Notes under the pieces: generated by a model | Told to the model about the DNA's origin: nothing | The model's input: the letters and a program-made list of their open reading frames with translations, nothing else | The model's database searches: none | Program-made: the position numbers and the translations under genes | Assembly: GCF_009601685.2 (NCBI RefSeq) | Contig: NZ_CP045701.2 | Span: 124,001-188,000, forward strand | Length of the DNA: 64,000 nucleotides | Reading direction: 5' to 3' | Source: Pseudomonas brassicacearum | GTDB lineage: Bacteria > Pseudomonadota > Gammaproteobacteria > Pseudomonadales > Pseudomonadaceae | Part shown: positions 45,555-55,142 of the stretch, piece by piece | How the letters are laid out: the number at the start of each line of letters is the position of its first letter | Position numbering within the stretch: the first letter of the stretch is position 1

Positions 45555-46475
45555 ATGAGTAAGGTCAGTGTGTTGGTCGTGGACGATGCTTCGTTCATTC
45601 GTGACCTGGTGAAGAAGTGCCTGCGCAACTACTTCCCGGGCGTGCGCATCGAAGACGCGGTGAACGGCAAGAAAGCCCAGGCCCTGCTGGCTCGCGAAGC
45701 GTTCGACCTGGTGTTGTGCGATTGGGAAATGCCGGAAATGTCCGGCCTGGAACTGCTGACCTGGTGCCGCCAGCAGGACAACCTCAAGGGCATGCCGTTC
45801 GTGATGGTCACCAGCCGCGGCGACAAGGAAAACGTGGTCCAGGCGATCCAGGCCGGCGTTTCCGGCTATGTCAGCAAGCCGTTCACCAACGAACAGCTAC
45901 TGACCAAGGTCAAACAGGCCCTGCATAAGGTCGGCAAGCTCGATACGCTGATGAACAGTGCCCCGACCAAGATGAACTCGGCGTTCGGCAATGACTCCTT
46001 GAGCGCCCTGACAGGCGGCAAGGCTCCGGTCGCCGCTGTTGCTTCGGCCCCCGCTGCTGCCCCAGCTGCAGCCGCTCCGGCGCGTGGCCTGCTCAACAGC
46101 CCACCGGTCAAGGCGCCGGCCGCCGCCGCTCCGTCGACCAACCGCGGCCAAGGCCAGTTGCGCCTGTCCAGCGGCACCCAGCAATGCGTGATCAAGGCCC
46201 TGAGCCTCAAGGAAGCGCTGCTGGTGGTCAAACGCACCGACACCCTGCCGCAAGTGCTCGAAGGTGCAGTGCTGGACATGGAGCAAGGCGACAACGCCGA
46301 AACCGCTCGTCTGAACGGCTACCTGCACGCCATCGTCGCCCATGAACAGACGCCCGACAGCGAATGGCTGCAACTGACCTTCCGCTTCGTCGACAAAGAC
46401 CCGCAGAAACTCGACTACATCTCCCGCCTGATCGCCCGCGGCACCGCGCAGAAGCACTTCGTACCTGGCGCCTGA
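45555..46475 (+). CDS. Response regulator with C-terminal PilZ-like domain
   Basis: A 306-residue protein: receiver domain at residues 3-125 (D10, D11, phospho-acceptor D56 in CDWEMPEMSG, K108 in SKPF), an Ala/Pro-rich linker (about 155-197), then a C-terminal beta-rich domain of about 105 residues. The latter occupies the place of a PilZ domain in homologues, but the canonical RxxxR and DxSxxG c-di-GMP motifs are not seen, so binding of the nucleotide is doubtful. No partner kinase is nearby. In P. aeruginosa the equivalent gene (PA5364-like) also follows phoU. Confidence 0.82.
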   Translation: MSKVSVLVVDDASFIRDLVKKCLRNYFPGVRIEDAVNGKKAQALLAREAFDLVLCDWEMPEMSGLELLTWCRQQDNLKGMPFVMVTSRGDKENVVQAIQAGVSGYVSKPFTNEQLLTKVKQALHKVGKLDTLMNSAPTKMNSAFGNDSLSALTGGKAPVAAVASAPAAAPAAAAPARGLLNSPPVKAPAAAAPSTNRGQGQLRLSSGTQQCVIKALSLKEALLVVKRTDTLPQVLEGAVLDMEQGDNAETARLNGYLHAIVAHEQTPDSEWLQLTFRFVDKDPQKLDYISRLIARGTAQKHFVPGA

Positions 46476-46497
46476 TTCGGCGGCGCTTTGAATACGC

Positions 46498-46594
46498 CAT
46501 CGCGAGCAAGCTCGCTCCCACAGTGATTTGTTCACTGGCCACAGTTTTTGTGCCCTGCGCAAATCCCCCTGTGGGAGCGAGCTTGCTCGCGATG
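46498..46594. repeat. REPIN (tail-to-tail orientation)
   Basis: ATCGCGAGCAAGCTCGCTCC at the left and GGAGCGAGCTTGCTCGCGAT at the right, about 55 bp apart; the two REPs face in the opposite order from most other pairs. Confidence 0.85.
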
Positions 46595-46713
46595 GGGCCA
46601 TGAGCTTCAACACCGATCACTGATCCAATTTTGAAACATCCGTCGACTACTCTGGTCCATCCCAGCTGCTAGGCTGCTGTGCAGGCCTTCATTTTTCGAC
46701 AGAACCTTTGCCC

Positions 46714-47610
46714 ATGCTCGCACCCCTGCTGTTTGCCTGTGGTCTTGTCCTGGCCTCCACCTCGGCCGTGGCCATGACGATCTACAAATCCACCGATGCC
46801 AATGGCGTGGTGTCCTATAGCGATCGCCCCAGCAAGGGCGCCCAGGTGTTCGTGTTCCGCGATCGCATGGTCGAGCGCCTGGAGCGACAGGTGTTCCTCG
46901 ATATCAAGAAGCACAAAGGCGCGGACGCGGTGTTCGTGCGCAACGATCTGTACGCGCCGGTGGAGATCGAGTTGAGTTTCGCCGGGCTGCGCAACGTCAG
47001 CGGGGCACCGAGCCGACCGATTCGTCGGGTGCTGCCGGCGCGCAGCAACCTGCGCCTGGCGCTGCTCACGGCCACGCGGCCCGGCAGGCCGCTGGTGTAT
47101 ACCCCAAGGTTCGAATACTCCCTGGGCGACCCTGCAGGCGCGGCACAGGCCTATCGGTACCCGTTGCCGTGGCGGGGCGGGCCGTTCCGGCTGAGCCAGG
47201 GTGCCAACGGCCAGTACAGCCATTACGGTCCGAAGAGCCGCTACGCCATGGACATCGCCATGCCCGTGGGCACGCCGATCATCGCGGCGCGGGGCGGCGT
47301 GGTCATCAAGACCGAAAACCAGCAGACCGGCCGTGGGGACGACCCTTCGGGCAACTTCGTGCGGGTGCTGCACGATGACGGGACCATGGGCGTCTATCTG
47401 CACTTGCAGAAAGGTTCGGTGAGCGTACGGGAAGGGCAGCGGATCGGGGTGGGCACGCCGTTGGCGTTGTCGGGCAATACCGGCAACAGCTCAGGCCCGC
47501 ACCTGCATTTTGTGGTGCAGCGCAATACCGGCTTGGGGCTGGTGTCGATTCCCTACCAGTTCAATCAACCGGTGGGCGACTTGCCCAACTTTGCGCTGGG
47601 CAAGCAGTAG
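46714..47610 (+). CDS. M23-family peptidoglycan endopeptidase
   Basis: A 298-residue exported protein. The signal peptide (1-21) is followed by a DUF4124-like segment (IYKSTDANGVVSYSDRPSKG), a linker, then a LytM/M23 domain (about 165-285). The zinc site is indicated by the H and D of HYGPKSRYAMDIA and by the HxH of GPHLHFV; GNTGNSSGPH is typical. It would cleave peptidoglycan cross-links in the periplasm or assist an amidase. The ATG at 46714 is preferred to a TTG two codons upstream. Confidence 0.87.
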   Translation: MLAPLLFACGLVLASTSAVAMTIYKSTDANGVVSYSDRPSKGAQVFVFRDRMVERLERQVFLDIKKHKGADAVFVRNDLYAPVEIELSFAGLRNVSGAPSRPIRRVLPARSNLRLALLTATRPGRPLVYTPRFEYSLGDPAGAAQAYRYPLPWRGGPFRLSQGANGQYSHYGPKSRYAMDIAMPVGTPIIAARGGVVIKTENQQTGRGDDPSGNFVRVLHDDGTMGVYLHLQKGSVSVREGQRIGVGTPLALSGNTGNSSGPHLHFVVQRNTGLGLVSIPYQFNQPVGDLPNFALGKQ

Positions 47611-47654
47611 AACCTAGGCGTGATGAGGATGCTTTCGTGGTGGAGGGATTTATC

Positions 47655-47742
47655 TGTGGGAGCAAGGCATGCCCGCGATGAAAGCGACGCGGTCTTTCAG
47701 AAATCGCGTCGCCTGTATCGCGAGCAAGCTTTGCTCCCACAG
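47655..47742. repeat. REPIN, GCAAGGC subtype
   Basis: TGTGGGAGCAAGGCATGCCC at the left and CGCGAGCAAGCTTTGCTCCC at the right, between the convergent M23 and CorC-type genes. Confidence 0.8.
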
Positions 47743-47775
47743 CTTTGCCACCGGCTCGCCGGAACGGGTTGACAC

Positions 47776-49116
47776 TCAATCGAGCATCAACACCTTCGCC
47801 AGGATGATCTTCGGCCCTTTCATCTTCTTGATGATGATCCGCAGGCCTTCGACTTCCAGCACTTCTTCCTCTTCCGGTACGCGCTTGAGGGTTTCATAGA
47901 CCAACCCGGCCAGGGTTTCGGCTTCGATGTGGTCCAGGTCGATGCCCAGCAAGCGCTCGACCTTGAACAGCGGCGTATCACCCCGTACCAGCAGCTTGCC
48001 CGGCTGGTAGGCCAGGATGCCGCGTTCGGCCTTGCGGTGTTCGTCCTGGATATCGCCCACCAACACTTCCAGCACGTCTTCCATGGTCAGGTAGCCGATG
48101 ATGTTGCCGTCGGCTTCCTCGACCAAGGCGAAGTGCGAACCGCCCTTGCGGAACTGTTCCAGCAATTGCGACAGCGGCATGTGCCGCGACACGCGCTCCA
48201 GCGGCCGAGTCAGTTCGGCCAGGTTGAACGACTCGGGGATGTGATCCAGGGCCGCCAGTTCCAGCAGCAGGTCCTTGATGTGCAGCAGGCCGACGAACTC
48301 CTGGCGCTCGCTGTCATACACCGGATAACGGCTGAACTTGTGGCGACGGAACATCGCCAGGATTTCCTTGAGCGGCGCGTTGAACTCCAGCGTCACCAGG
48401 TCTTCCCGGGAGTTGGCCCAGTCCACCACTTCCAGTTCGCCCATCTCCACGGCCGAGGCCAGCACGCGCATGCCTTGGTCGCTCGGGTCCTGGCCACGGC
48501 TGGAGTGCAGGATCAGCTTCAGTTCTTCGCGGCTGTAGTGGTGCTCGTGATGCGGGCCAGGCTCGCCTTGGCCGGCGATGCGCAAGATGGCGTTGGCACT
48601 GGCGTTGAGCAGGTAGATCGCCGGGTACATGGCCCAGTAGAACAGGTACAGCGGCACGGCGGTCCACAGCGACAGCAGCTCGGGCTTGCGGATCGCCCAG
48701 GATTTGGGCGCCAGTTCACCGACCACGATGTGCAGGTACGAAATGATGAAGAACGCGGTGAAGAACGACACGCCCTTGATCACTTCCGGCGACTGTACGC
48801 CGACCGCGCCCAGCAACGGCTCGAGGATGTGGGCGAACGCCGGCTCACCGACCCAGCCCAGGCCCAGGGAGGCCAGGGTGATACCCAGCTGGCACGCCGA
48901 CAGGTAGGCGTCGAGCTGGCTATGGACGGTGCGCAGGATGTGCCCGCGCCAGCCGTTCTGCTCGGCAATGGCCTCGACCCGGGTCGAGCGCAGCTTGACC
49001 ATGGCGAATTCGGCCGCAACGAAAAAACCGTTGAGCAAAACCAGGATCAGAGCAAAAAGAATCATGCCGAATTCGGCGAAGAGGGTAACGAGGGACAAGC
49101 CAGGGGAAGGGTCCAT
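47776..49116 (-). CDS. HlyC/CorC-family protein (CNNM, CBS pair, CorC domain)
   Basis: A 446-residue membrane protein. An N-terminal CNNM/DUF21 domain with about four helices (residues 10-200) is followed by two CBS domains (about 215-345; EFVGLLHIKDLL and IIGYLTMEDVLEVLVG) and a CorC/HlyC C-terminal domain (about 355-435). Homologues take part in magnesium or cobalt resistance; the historical haemolysin name is misleading. The ATG at 49116 starts just before the first helix. It lies downstream of phoR on the same strand with a 114-bp gap. Confidence 0.88.
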   Translation of the reverse strand: MDPSPGLSLVTLFAEFGMILFALILVLLNGFFVAAEFAMVKLRSTRVEAIAEQNGWRGHILRTVHSQLDAYLSACQLGITLASLGLGWVGEPAFAHILEPLLGAVGVQSPEVIKGVSFFTAFFIISYLHIVVGELAPKSWAIRKPELLSLWTAVPLYLFYWAMYPAIYLLNASANAILRIAGQGEPGPHHEHHYSREELKLILHSSRGQDPSDQGMRVLASAVEMGELEVVDWANSREDLVTLEFNAPLKEILAMFRRHKFSRYPVYDSERQEFVGLLHIKDLLLELAALDHIPESFNLAELTRPLERVSRHMPLSQLLEQFRKGGSHFALVEEADGNIIGYLTMEDVLEVLVGDIQDEHRKAERGILAYQPGKLLVRGDTPLFKVERLLGIDLDHIEAETLAGLVYETLKRVPEEEEVLEVEGLRIIIKKMKGPKIILAKVLMLD

Positions 49117-49230
49117 GATGGAGTTTTGCGGGTTCCGTATAGTCGTAGGAATTAAAAAATGAGCGCCTGAAAAGGCAGGCGCAAGTCAGTCAATGTAGCG
49201 GCTGACTGGGCGATTGCCTAGGGGGCGTGC

Positions 49231-50553
49231 TCAATCAGCGGGATGGGCCAGGCGTGTGCGAGTCACCTGGGCCGGGGCGAAATGGCAGGTAAAGGTGCTG
49301 CCATGGCCGGGTACGCTGCTGATTTCCATGCGGGCGCGATGGCGCAGCAGGACGTGTTTGACGATGGCCAGGCCCAGCCCGGTGCCCCCGGTATTGGAGT
49401 TGCGGCTGGAGTCGACACGGTAGAAACGTTCGGTCAGGCGCGGCAAATGCTTGCTGTCGATGCCGATCCCCGAATCCCGCACGCTCAGGTGCGCGCCTTG
49501 CTCATCGCCCCACCAGCGCACATGGATCCGGCCTTGCTCCGGGGTGTACTTGACCGCGTTGAACACCAGGTTGGAAAAGGCACTGCGCAGTTCCGCCTCG
49601 CTGCCTTTGAGCTGCACGGCAGGGTCGGCCTCCAGGGTGATGGTCTGCTGCTTGGAGCCGGACAGTTCCTGCGCATCTTCGACAATGGTTTGCAGCAGGT
49701 CGTCGATGGGCACTGGCTGGTTGTCCGACGGGTAATCGGTGGCTTCCAGCTTCGCCAGCAGCAACAAGTCGTTGAGTAGGGTCTGCATGCGCCCGCTTTG
49801 CTGGTGCATCTGCTGCAAGGCCCGGCTCCAGCGCGGGTTCACCTCCTCGACGTTGTCGAGCAGGGTTTCCAGGTAACCACAGATCACCGTCAACGGCGTG
49901 CGCAGTTCGTGGGAAACGTTGGCGATGAAGTCCTTGCGCATCTGTTCCAGCTGATGAATACGCGTGACGTCGCGCACCAGCATCAAGTGCTCATTGTTGC
50001 CATAGCGCGTGATGTACAGCTGGATGCGTAGCCGGTCATTGGTGGGCGAAGGGATCTCCAGCGGCTCGGCGTAATTGGCCTGCTCGAAATACTCCTTGAA
50101 GCGCGGATGACGCACCAGGTTGGTCACCGGCTGGCCGCTGTCCTGGGGCGTCTTGAGGCCCAGCAGGGTCTCGGCGGCGCGGTTCCACCACTCCAGGTTG
50201 CCGTCGCTGTCGAGCATGATCACCGCGTCTTTCAGCGCGGCGGTGGACTCCTGGACCCGGTCGATCACCGCCTGCAGGCGTCCGCGAACGCGCTGGTCGC
50301 GCCGTTGCAGGTGGTAGATGCTGTCGAACACCTCACCCCACAGGCCATAGCCGTCGGGCGGCGCTTCGTCGGGTTGGTGCAGGCGCAGCCATTCATGCAG
50401 GCGCAGCAATTGCTTGAGCGTCCAGGCCAGGTAAAGCCCCAGGCCCGCGGCCAGGCTCCAACCGTAGTAACCACTGATCAGGCCGATCAGCAAACAGCCG
50501 GTCACCAGCAACAACATGTGGCGAATCAGGGTGCCATGCCAGTTTTGGTTCAC
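49231..50553 (-). CDS. phoR: Phosphate regulon sensor histidine kinase
   Basis: A 440-residue kinase: two closely spaced membrane helices (about 10-45), a charged linker, PAS domain (about 95-200), HisKA with phospho-acceptor H215 in VSHELRTPLTV, and HATPase (about 320-430; NTGGTGLGLAIVKH). It phosphorylates PhoB under phosphate limitation, sensing Pst status via PhoU. GTG start at 50553, with AAGGA upstream. It follows phoB by 45 bp in the same operon. Confidence 0.95.
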   Translation of the reverse strand: MNQNWHGTLIRHMLLLVTGCLLIGLISGYYGWSLAAGLGLYLAWTLKQLLRLHEWLRLHQPDEAPPDGYGLWGEVFDSIYHLQRRDQRVRGRLQAVIDRVQESTAALKDAVIMLDSDGNLEWWNRAAETLLGLKTPQDSGQPVTNLVRHPRFKEYFEQANYAEPLEIPSPTNDRLRIQLYITRYGNNEHLMLVRDVTRIHQLEQMRKDFIANVSHELRTPLTVICGYLETLLDNVEEVNPRWSRALQQMHQQSGRMQTLLNDLLLLAKLEATDYPSDNQPVPIDDLLQTIVEDAQELSGSKQQTITLEADPAVQLKGSEAELRSAFSNLVFNAVKYTPEQGRIHVRWWGDEQGAHLSVRDSGIGIDSKHLPRLTERFYRVDSSRNSNTGGTGLGLAIVKHVLLRHRARMEISSVPGHGSTFTCHFAPAQVTRTRLAHPAD

Positions 50554-50598
50554 GTGACGCGCGTCCTTGTCAGCTTTGTCGGGCGGTAAGGGCTCGGA

Positions 50599-51288
50599 TC
50601 AGGCCTTGGTCGAAAAACGATAACCGGTGCCGCGCACGGTTTGTACCAGATTTTCATAGGCGTCGCCGAGTGCCTTGCGCAGGCGCCGGATGTGCACGTC
50701 CACGGTGCGCTCTTCGACATAGACGTTGCCGCCCCAGACCTGGTCCAGCAGTTGGCCGCGGGTGTAGGCACGTTCCTGGTGAGTCATGAAAAATTGCAGC
50801 AGGCGGTATTCGGTCGGGCCCATCTCGGCGGGTTTGCCGTCGATGGTCACGCGGTGGCTGATCGGGTCGAGCAGCAGGCCACCGACTTCGATGGGGGCTT
50901 CGCCATCGGTCGGCCCGGCGCGTCGCAGCACGGCCTTCAGGCGCGCTACCAGCTCCCGCGGGGAAAACGGCTTGGTGATGTAGTCGTCGGCACCGACCTC
51001 CAGGCCCTGGATCTTGTTGTCCTCTTCGCCCTTGGCGGTGAGCATGATGATCGGAATATCGCCGGTCAGCTCGTCGCGCTTGAGGCGTCGCGCCAGTTCG
51101 ATGCCAGACGTGCCGGGCAGCATCCAGTCCAGCAGAATCAGGTCGGGCTTGCGGTCGACGATGATGGCGTGGGCCTGTTGAGAGTTTTCTGCTTCCATGC
51201 AGTCATAGCCGGCCATCTCCAACGCAACAGCGATCATCTCGCGGATGGGCGCCTCGTCGTCGACGATCAGAATGCTCCTGCCAACCAT
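50599..51288 (-). CDS. phoB: Phosphate regulon response regulator
   Basis: A 229-residue OmpR-type regulator. Receiver domain 1-120 with acidic D10/D11, phospho-acceptor D54 in LLDWMLPG and K (TKPFSPRE); the C-terminal winged helix (about 130-227; RRLRKALG) binds Pho boxes. It activates pstS and pstC here. GAGGAT precedes the ATG. A Pho-box-like sequence lies 12 bp upstream, on the opposite strand orientation, consistent with autoregulation of phoBR. Confidence 0.96.
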   Translation of the reverse strand: MVGRSILIVDDEAPIREMIAVALEMAGYDCMEAENSQQAHAIIVDRKPDLILLDWMLPGTSGIELARRLKRDELTGDIPIIMLTAKGEEDNKIQGLEVGADDYITKPFSPRELVARLKAVLRRAGPTDGEAPIEVGGLLLDPISHRVTIDGKPAEMGPTEYRLLQFFMTHQERAYTRGQLLDQVWGGNVYVEERTVDVHIRRLRKALGDAYENLVQTVRGTGYRFSTKA

Positions 51289-51300
51289 GGGGTAATCCTC

Positions 51301-51318
51301 TTGTCATTTAACTGTCTT
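51301..51318 (+). promoter_or_regulatory. Pho-box-like site upstream of phoB, inverted orientation
   Basis: TTGTCAT-TTAA-CTGTCTT matches the PhoB direct repeat (6/7 in each half) but reads on the plus strand, whereas phoB is on the minus strand and starts 13 bp away. Confidence 0.6.
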
Positions 51319-51440
51319 GCGCCGCATTAGATAACGGAATTATTGCAGTCGTGTGACACTTATTTCGGCACCCGGCAGTGTAGAGGATCCTGGACTAAGC
51401 TTTTCAGTCCGATTCCTGACAACTGCAAAAGAAGGTTTCC

Positions 51441-51824
51441 ATGAAACAAATGACTGTTTCTTTCAAAGCCCTGCTGATGGCGGCTGCCCTGACGCTGCCT
51501 GGATTGGCGATGGCAGCCGATCCTGCGATGGAGAAGGACGGCATGTTCACCGACCATAAGGGCATGACGCTGTACACCTTCGCCAAGGACTCGGCCGGCA
51601 AGTCGATGTGCAATGACAAGTGTGCGGCCAATTGGCCACCGCTGATGGCTGAGGCGGGTGATAAATCCATGGGGGACTGGACCGTGATCAAGCGTGATGA
51701 CGGCTCAATGCAGTGGGCCTATCAGGGCATGCCGCTGTACACCTTCGTGATGGACAAGAAGGCCGGAGACATGACTGGCGACGGTAAAATGGATGGCGCC
51801 TGGAAGGTTGCCAAGGCCAAGTAA
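51441..51824 (+). CDS. Secreted repeat protein (COG4315 / Lipoprotein_15 family)
   Basis: A 127-residue periplasmic protein with a signal peptide (1-25, cleavage after AMA). The mature part carries two copies of the G-MTLYTFAKD / G-MPLYTFVMDK repeat (near residues 40 and 92) and a C-x3-C pair (MCNDKCAANWPP). Function is unknown; relatives sit near electron-transfer or cell-envelope genes. A REP pair follows. Confidence 0.82.
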   Translation: MKQMTVSFKALLMAAALTLPGLAMAADPAMEKDGMFTDHKGMTLYTFAKDSAGKSMCNDKCAANWPPLMAEAGDKSMGDWTVIKRDDGSMQWAYQGMPLYTFVMDKKAGDMTGDGKMDGAWKVAKAK

Positions 51825-51845
51825 CGCGTCCCATTAAGACGCTTT

Positions 51846-51943
51846 TTTGTGGCGAGGGAGCTTGCTCCCGCTGGGCTGCGAAGCGGCCCAAAATCTTGCG
51901 GTCGCTGCGCAACCGAGCGGGAGCAAGCTCCCTCGCCACAAAG
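51846..51943. repeat. REP pair, GTGGCGAGGG subtype
   Basis: TTTGTGGCGAGGGAGCTTGC at the left and GCAAGCTCCCTCGCCACAAA at the right, with a partly palindromic centre (CTGCGAAGCGGCC), between the convergent repeat protein gene and ubiA. Confidence 0.88.
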
Positions 51944-51980
51944 GCTTTCATGACCCAAGGTTCAGTGGGGGGCAGCGGAT

Positions 51981-52871
51981 TCAGCGCAACGCGTAATCCA
52001 GCACGATCCCCACGAAAATCGCCAGCCCGGCCCAGTGGTTGTGCAGGAATGCCTGGAAGCAGCGCATCCGGTCCCGGTTACGGGTGTACCAGAACTCCCA
52101 GGCGAAGCATGCGGCAGCGGCCACCAGCCCCAGGTGGAACCAGCCGCCCAGCTGGAATTTCGACCCGGCCAACAGCAGGCAGCCCAAGGCCAGGCCTTGC
52201 AACGTCAGGATGATCACACGGTCGGCATCGCCAAACAGGATCGCCGTGGATTTCACGCCGATGCGCAGGTCATCGTCCCGGTCGGTCATCGCGTAATAGG
52301 TGTCGTAGCCCACCGTCCACAGCAGGTTGGCGATGTACAGCAGCCAGGCGGCGGCCGGCAGATGACCGGTTTCGGCGGTGAACGCCATTGGCATGCCCCA
52401 GGAGAACGCCGCGCCCAGGACCACTTGCGGGTAATAGGTATAGCGCTTCATGAACGGGTAGCTGAGTGCCAGCGCCAAACCCCCGAGGGAGAGCAGGATG
52501 GTCGGTGCGTTGGTGCACAGCACCAGCAGGAAACTCACGCTCATCAGCACGGCGAAGAACACCAGTGCCTCTTTCGAACTGATCTTGCCGCTCACCAGCG
52601 GGCGCTGCTCGGTGCGCTTGACGTGACCGTCGACCTTGCGGTCGGCCCAGTCATTGATCACACAACCGCCGGCGCGGGTCAGCACCACGCCGAGGACGAA
52701 AATCACCACGTTGGCGATGGACGGCGAGCCTTCCCCGGCAATCCACAACGCCCACAACGTCGGCCACAGCAGTAGGTAGATGCCGATGGGCTTGTCCATG
52801 CGGGTCAGTTGCACGAAGTCCCAGGCCCGTGGGTTCAGGCGATTCAAGGATTTGAGCAGTTGCACGTACAT
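51981..52871 (-). CDS. ubiA: 4-hydroxybenzoate octaprenyltransferase
   Basis: A 296-residue polytopic prenyltransferase attaching the polyprenyl chain to 4-hydroxybenzoate in ubiquinone synthesis. The two Asp-rich motifs are ND-x3-D in [12 protein letters not shown] and YD-x3-D in [14 protein letters not shown]. About eight to nine helices follow. The ATG at 52871 begins [12 protein letters not shown] as in Pseudomonas UbiA; it overlaps the ubiC stop, so the pair is coupled. Confidence 0.94.
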   Translation of the reverse strand: MYVQLLKSLNRLNPRAWDFVQLTRMDKPIGIYLLLWPTLWALWIAGEGSPSIANVVIFVLGVVLTRAGGCVINDWADRKVDGHVKRTEQRPLVSGKISSKEALVFFAVLMSVSFLLVLCTNAPTILLSLGGLALALSYPFMKRYTYYPQVVLGAAFSWGMPMAFTAETGHLPAAAWLLYIANLLWTVGYDTYYAMTDRDDDLRIGVKSTAILFGDADRVIILTLQGLALGCLLLAGSKFQLGGWFHLGLVAAAACFAWEFWYTRNRDRMRCFQAFLHNHWAGLAIFVGIVLDYALR

Positions 52872-53434
52872 CAAAAACTCTCCGAATAGGCGCGGGCGAC
52901 GGTCCACAGGCGCGGCAGGAAAATTTCCGCCACCAGCACGCTCAACGCACCGCGATCGAAGCGTGAACGGCGACCCCACAGCCCGCTGGCGCGCACTTCT
53001 TCCGGCAACCCGGCCTCGGGGTAATGGCAAACTTCGATGGCTCGGCGCTGGAACGCCTGGTCGCAAAACAGCAACTCCCCCAGGGAACGGCTGCCCAGTT
53101 CGTCCATCTGCAAGCCGTCACCCTGCAAGGCGCTGCGCGCCGCCACACTGCGGGCGAACACCCACGGCTGGTCATGGCCGCGCAGATACACCTCGCGTAC
53201 CCAGCCCTCGCTGCCCTCGGCCAGGTCCAGGGCGGCGCATTCGTCGGCGCGCAATGGTTGCCAGCCTTCGAACAACGGCGTCACGCTGAAATGGCCGTCC
53301 GACAGGCGCGTGAGGCGCCGGGTCAGGGAGCCTTCGTCGAACAGCCAGTCGAGGACACCCGCATCGGGGCGAGGCGACAGCAGGGGCTGGGGCAGCCATT
53401 GGAGTGTAGGAAATATCGAATTTGTATGCGGCAC
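52871..53434 (-). CDS. ubiC: Chorismate--pyruvate lyase
   Basis: A cytoplasmic enzyme removing pyruvate from chorismate to give 4-hydroxybenzoate, the substrate of Ubi[34 protein letters not shown] and [12 protein letters not shown] are characteristic, the last two holding the active-site Arg residues. The start is uncertain: a GTG at 53434 gives 187 residues, the usual length, while an ATG at 53476 gives 201 with no clear binding site. The stop overlaps the ubiA start. Confidence 0.9.
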   Translation of the reverse strand: MPHTNSIFPTLQWLPQPLLSPRPDAGVLDWLFDEGSLTRRLTRLSDGHFSVTPLFEGWQPLRADECAALDLAEGSEGWVREVYLRGHDQPWVFARSVAARSALQGDGLQMDELGSRSLGELLFCDQAFQRRAIEVCHYPEAGLPEEVRASGLWGRRSRFDRGALSVLVAEIFLPRLWTVARAYSESF

Positions 53435-53610
53435 AGAGGTCTTGAATGGCAGCAAATGAGGGCGCGAGCTTACCATGTCGGTCGGTGATTTTGACTGGCC
53501 TGGCCTGCCGTCCCGCCGATCATGCTTGCATCTGTGGCAACCGATCAGTACAAAACGGCCCTGAGCCGGAAAATACCGGCCAAGGCCTGACATCTTGAGG
53601 AAATATTGGA

Positions 53611-53778
53611 ATGAAGAAGTGGCAATGTATCGTCTGCGGCCTGATCTACAACGAAGCTGACGGCTGGCCTGACGATGGCATCGCGCCCGGCACTCGCTGG
53701 GAGGACGTACCGGCAGACTGGCTGTGCCCGGACTGTGGCGTCGGCAAAATGGATTTCGAAATGATCGAAATCAACTGA
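53611..53778 (+). CDS. rubA: Rubredoxin
   Basis: A 55-residue iron protein transferring single electrons, typically to alkane hydroxylase or related oxygenases. The four iron ligands are C6, C9 (CIVCG) and C39, C42 (CPDCG); [14 protein letters not shown] is the standard connecting segment. TTGAGG lies 11 bp before the ATG. Its reductase gene begins 24 bp after the stop. Only one rubredoxin gene is present here, whereas P. aeruginosa has two in tandem. Confidence 0.95.
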   Translation: MKKWQCIVCGLIYNEADGWPDDGIAPGTRWEDVPADWLCPDCGVGKMDFEMIEIN

Positions 53779-53802
53779 TCGTTTCATCAAATGGAGAGCA
53801 AC

Positions 53803-54951
53803 ATGAGCGCACCTGTCGTCATCGTCGGTACGGGCCTGGCCGGTTATAACCTGGCCCGGGAGTTTCGCAAGCTCGACAGCGAAACCCCGTTGCTGCTGAT
53901 CACCGCGGACGACGGGCGCTCGTATTCCAAGCCGATGCTCTCCACAGGCTTTGGAAAAAACAAGGATGCCGACGGCCTGAGCATGGCCGAACCGGGGGCC
54001 ATGGCCGAGCAACTCAAGGCCCAAGTACGCACCCACACCCGCATCAGCGGCATCGATCCGGGCCACAAGCGGCTGTGGATCGGCGAAGAGGCGGTGAGCT
54101 ACCGTGACCTGATCCTGGCCTGGGGCGCCGAAACCGTGCGCGTGCCGGTGCAGGGCGATGCGGCGGAGCTGATTTTTCCGATCAACGACTTGGAAGACTA
54201 CGCACGCTTCAGGGCCGCGGCCGCTGGCAAGCGTCGGGTGTTGTTGCTCGGCGCTGGCCTGATTGGTTGTGAGTTCGCTAACGACCTGAGCCTGGGTGGC
54301 TACGAAGTGCAACTGGTGGCGCCGTGCGAGCAAGTCATGCCGACGCTGCTGCACCCGGCCGCTGCCGCAGCGGTCCAGGCCGGGCTGGAAAGCCTCGGCG
54401 CGCGTTTCCACCTGGGCCCCGTGCTCAACCGTTTGCAGAAGGTCGCCGACGGGCTGGAGGCGCACCTGTCCGACGGCCAGGTGATTGCCTGTGACCTGGT
54501 AGTCTCGGCCATCGGCTTGCGCCCACGCATCGACCTGGCGGCCGCCGCCGGTCTGGTGGTCAACCGTGGCGTTGTGGTCGACCGTCAGTTGAAAACTTCC
54601 CACGCCAACATCTACGCCCTGGGTGACTGCGCCGAGGTCGACGGCTTGAACCTGCTGTATGTCATGCCGCTGATGAGCTGCGCCCGGGCCCTGGCCCAGA
54701 CCCTGGCCGGCAACCCGACGGCCGTCAGCTACGGCGCCATGCCGATTACCGTAAAAACCCCGGTGTGCCCACTGGTGGTGTCGCCACCACCGCGAGGCAG
54801 CGAGGGTGTGTGGAGCGTCGAAGGGCAGGGTGCGGACATCAAGGCGTTATGCCGCGACGCTCAAGGCAACCTGCTGGGCTACGCGCTGACAGGCACGGCG
54901 GTGATGGAGAAACTGGCGCTGAACAAGGAACTTCCACCCTTGCTGGCGTAA
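53803..54951 (+). CDS. Rubredoxin--NAD(+) reductase
   Basis: A 382-residue FAD/NAD(P)-binding oxidoreductase. The FAD fold begins [15 protein letters not shown] (residues 6-20), the NAD fold is [12 protein letters not shown] (about 148), and [14 protein letters not shown] (near 270) is the second FAD contact. It passes electrons from NADH to rubredoxin. The ATG at 53803 has GGAGAG upstream. Cotranscribed with rubA. P. aeruginosa has the same arrangement upstream of hupB. Confidence 0.93.
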   Translation: MSAPVVIVGTGLAGYNLAREFRKLDSETPLLLITADDGRSYSKPMLSTGFGKNKDADGLSMAEPGAMAEQLKAQVRTHTRISGIDPGHKRLWIGEEAVSYRDLILAWGAETVRVPVQGDAAELIFPINDLEDYARFRAAAAGKRRVLLLGAGLIGCEFANDLSLGGYEVQLVAPCEQVMPTLLHPAAAAAVQAGLESLGARFHLGPVLNRLQKVADGLEAHLSDGQVIACDLVVSAIGLRPRIDLAAAAGLVVNRGVVVDRQLKTSHANIYALGDCAEVDGLNLLYVMPLMSCARALAQTLAGNPTAVSYGAMPITVKTPVCPLVVSPPPRGSEGVWSVEGQGADIKALCRDAQGNLLGYALTGTAVMEKLALNKELPPLLA

Positions 54952-55081
54952 ATACTGGTCGTTCTGTCGCAAAAACCCTACTTTTGGTCCCACAAAGGTC
55001 GCCCGGACACTGGCGCCGTTTTCGGCACCGTGCCATCCTCACTCCCGTCTGCCGCAGAGTAGAGCCTGCGGCGCCTTAGGG

Positions 55082-55101
55082 GCCGTTCCAAAGAGAACGG
55101 C
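55082..55101 (+). other. Hairpin upstream of hupB
   Basis: GCCGTTC-CAAAGA-GAACGGC, 42 bp before hupB and without a T-run; a leader hairpin or weak terminator of the reductase gene. Confidence 0.5.
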
Positions 55102-55142
55102 ACGGACATAACAACAAAAAAACCGTCAAAGGGGCTTCATTC

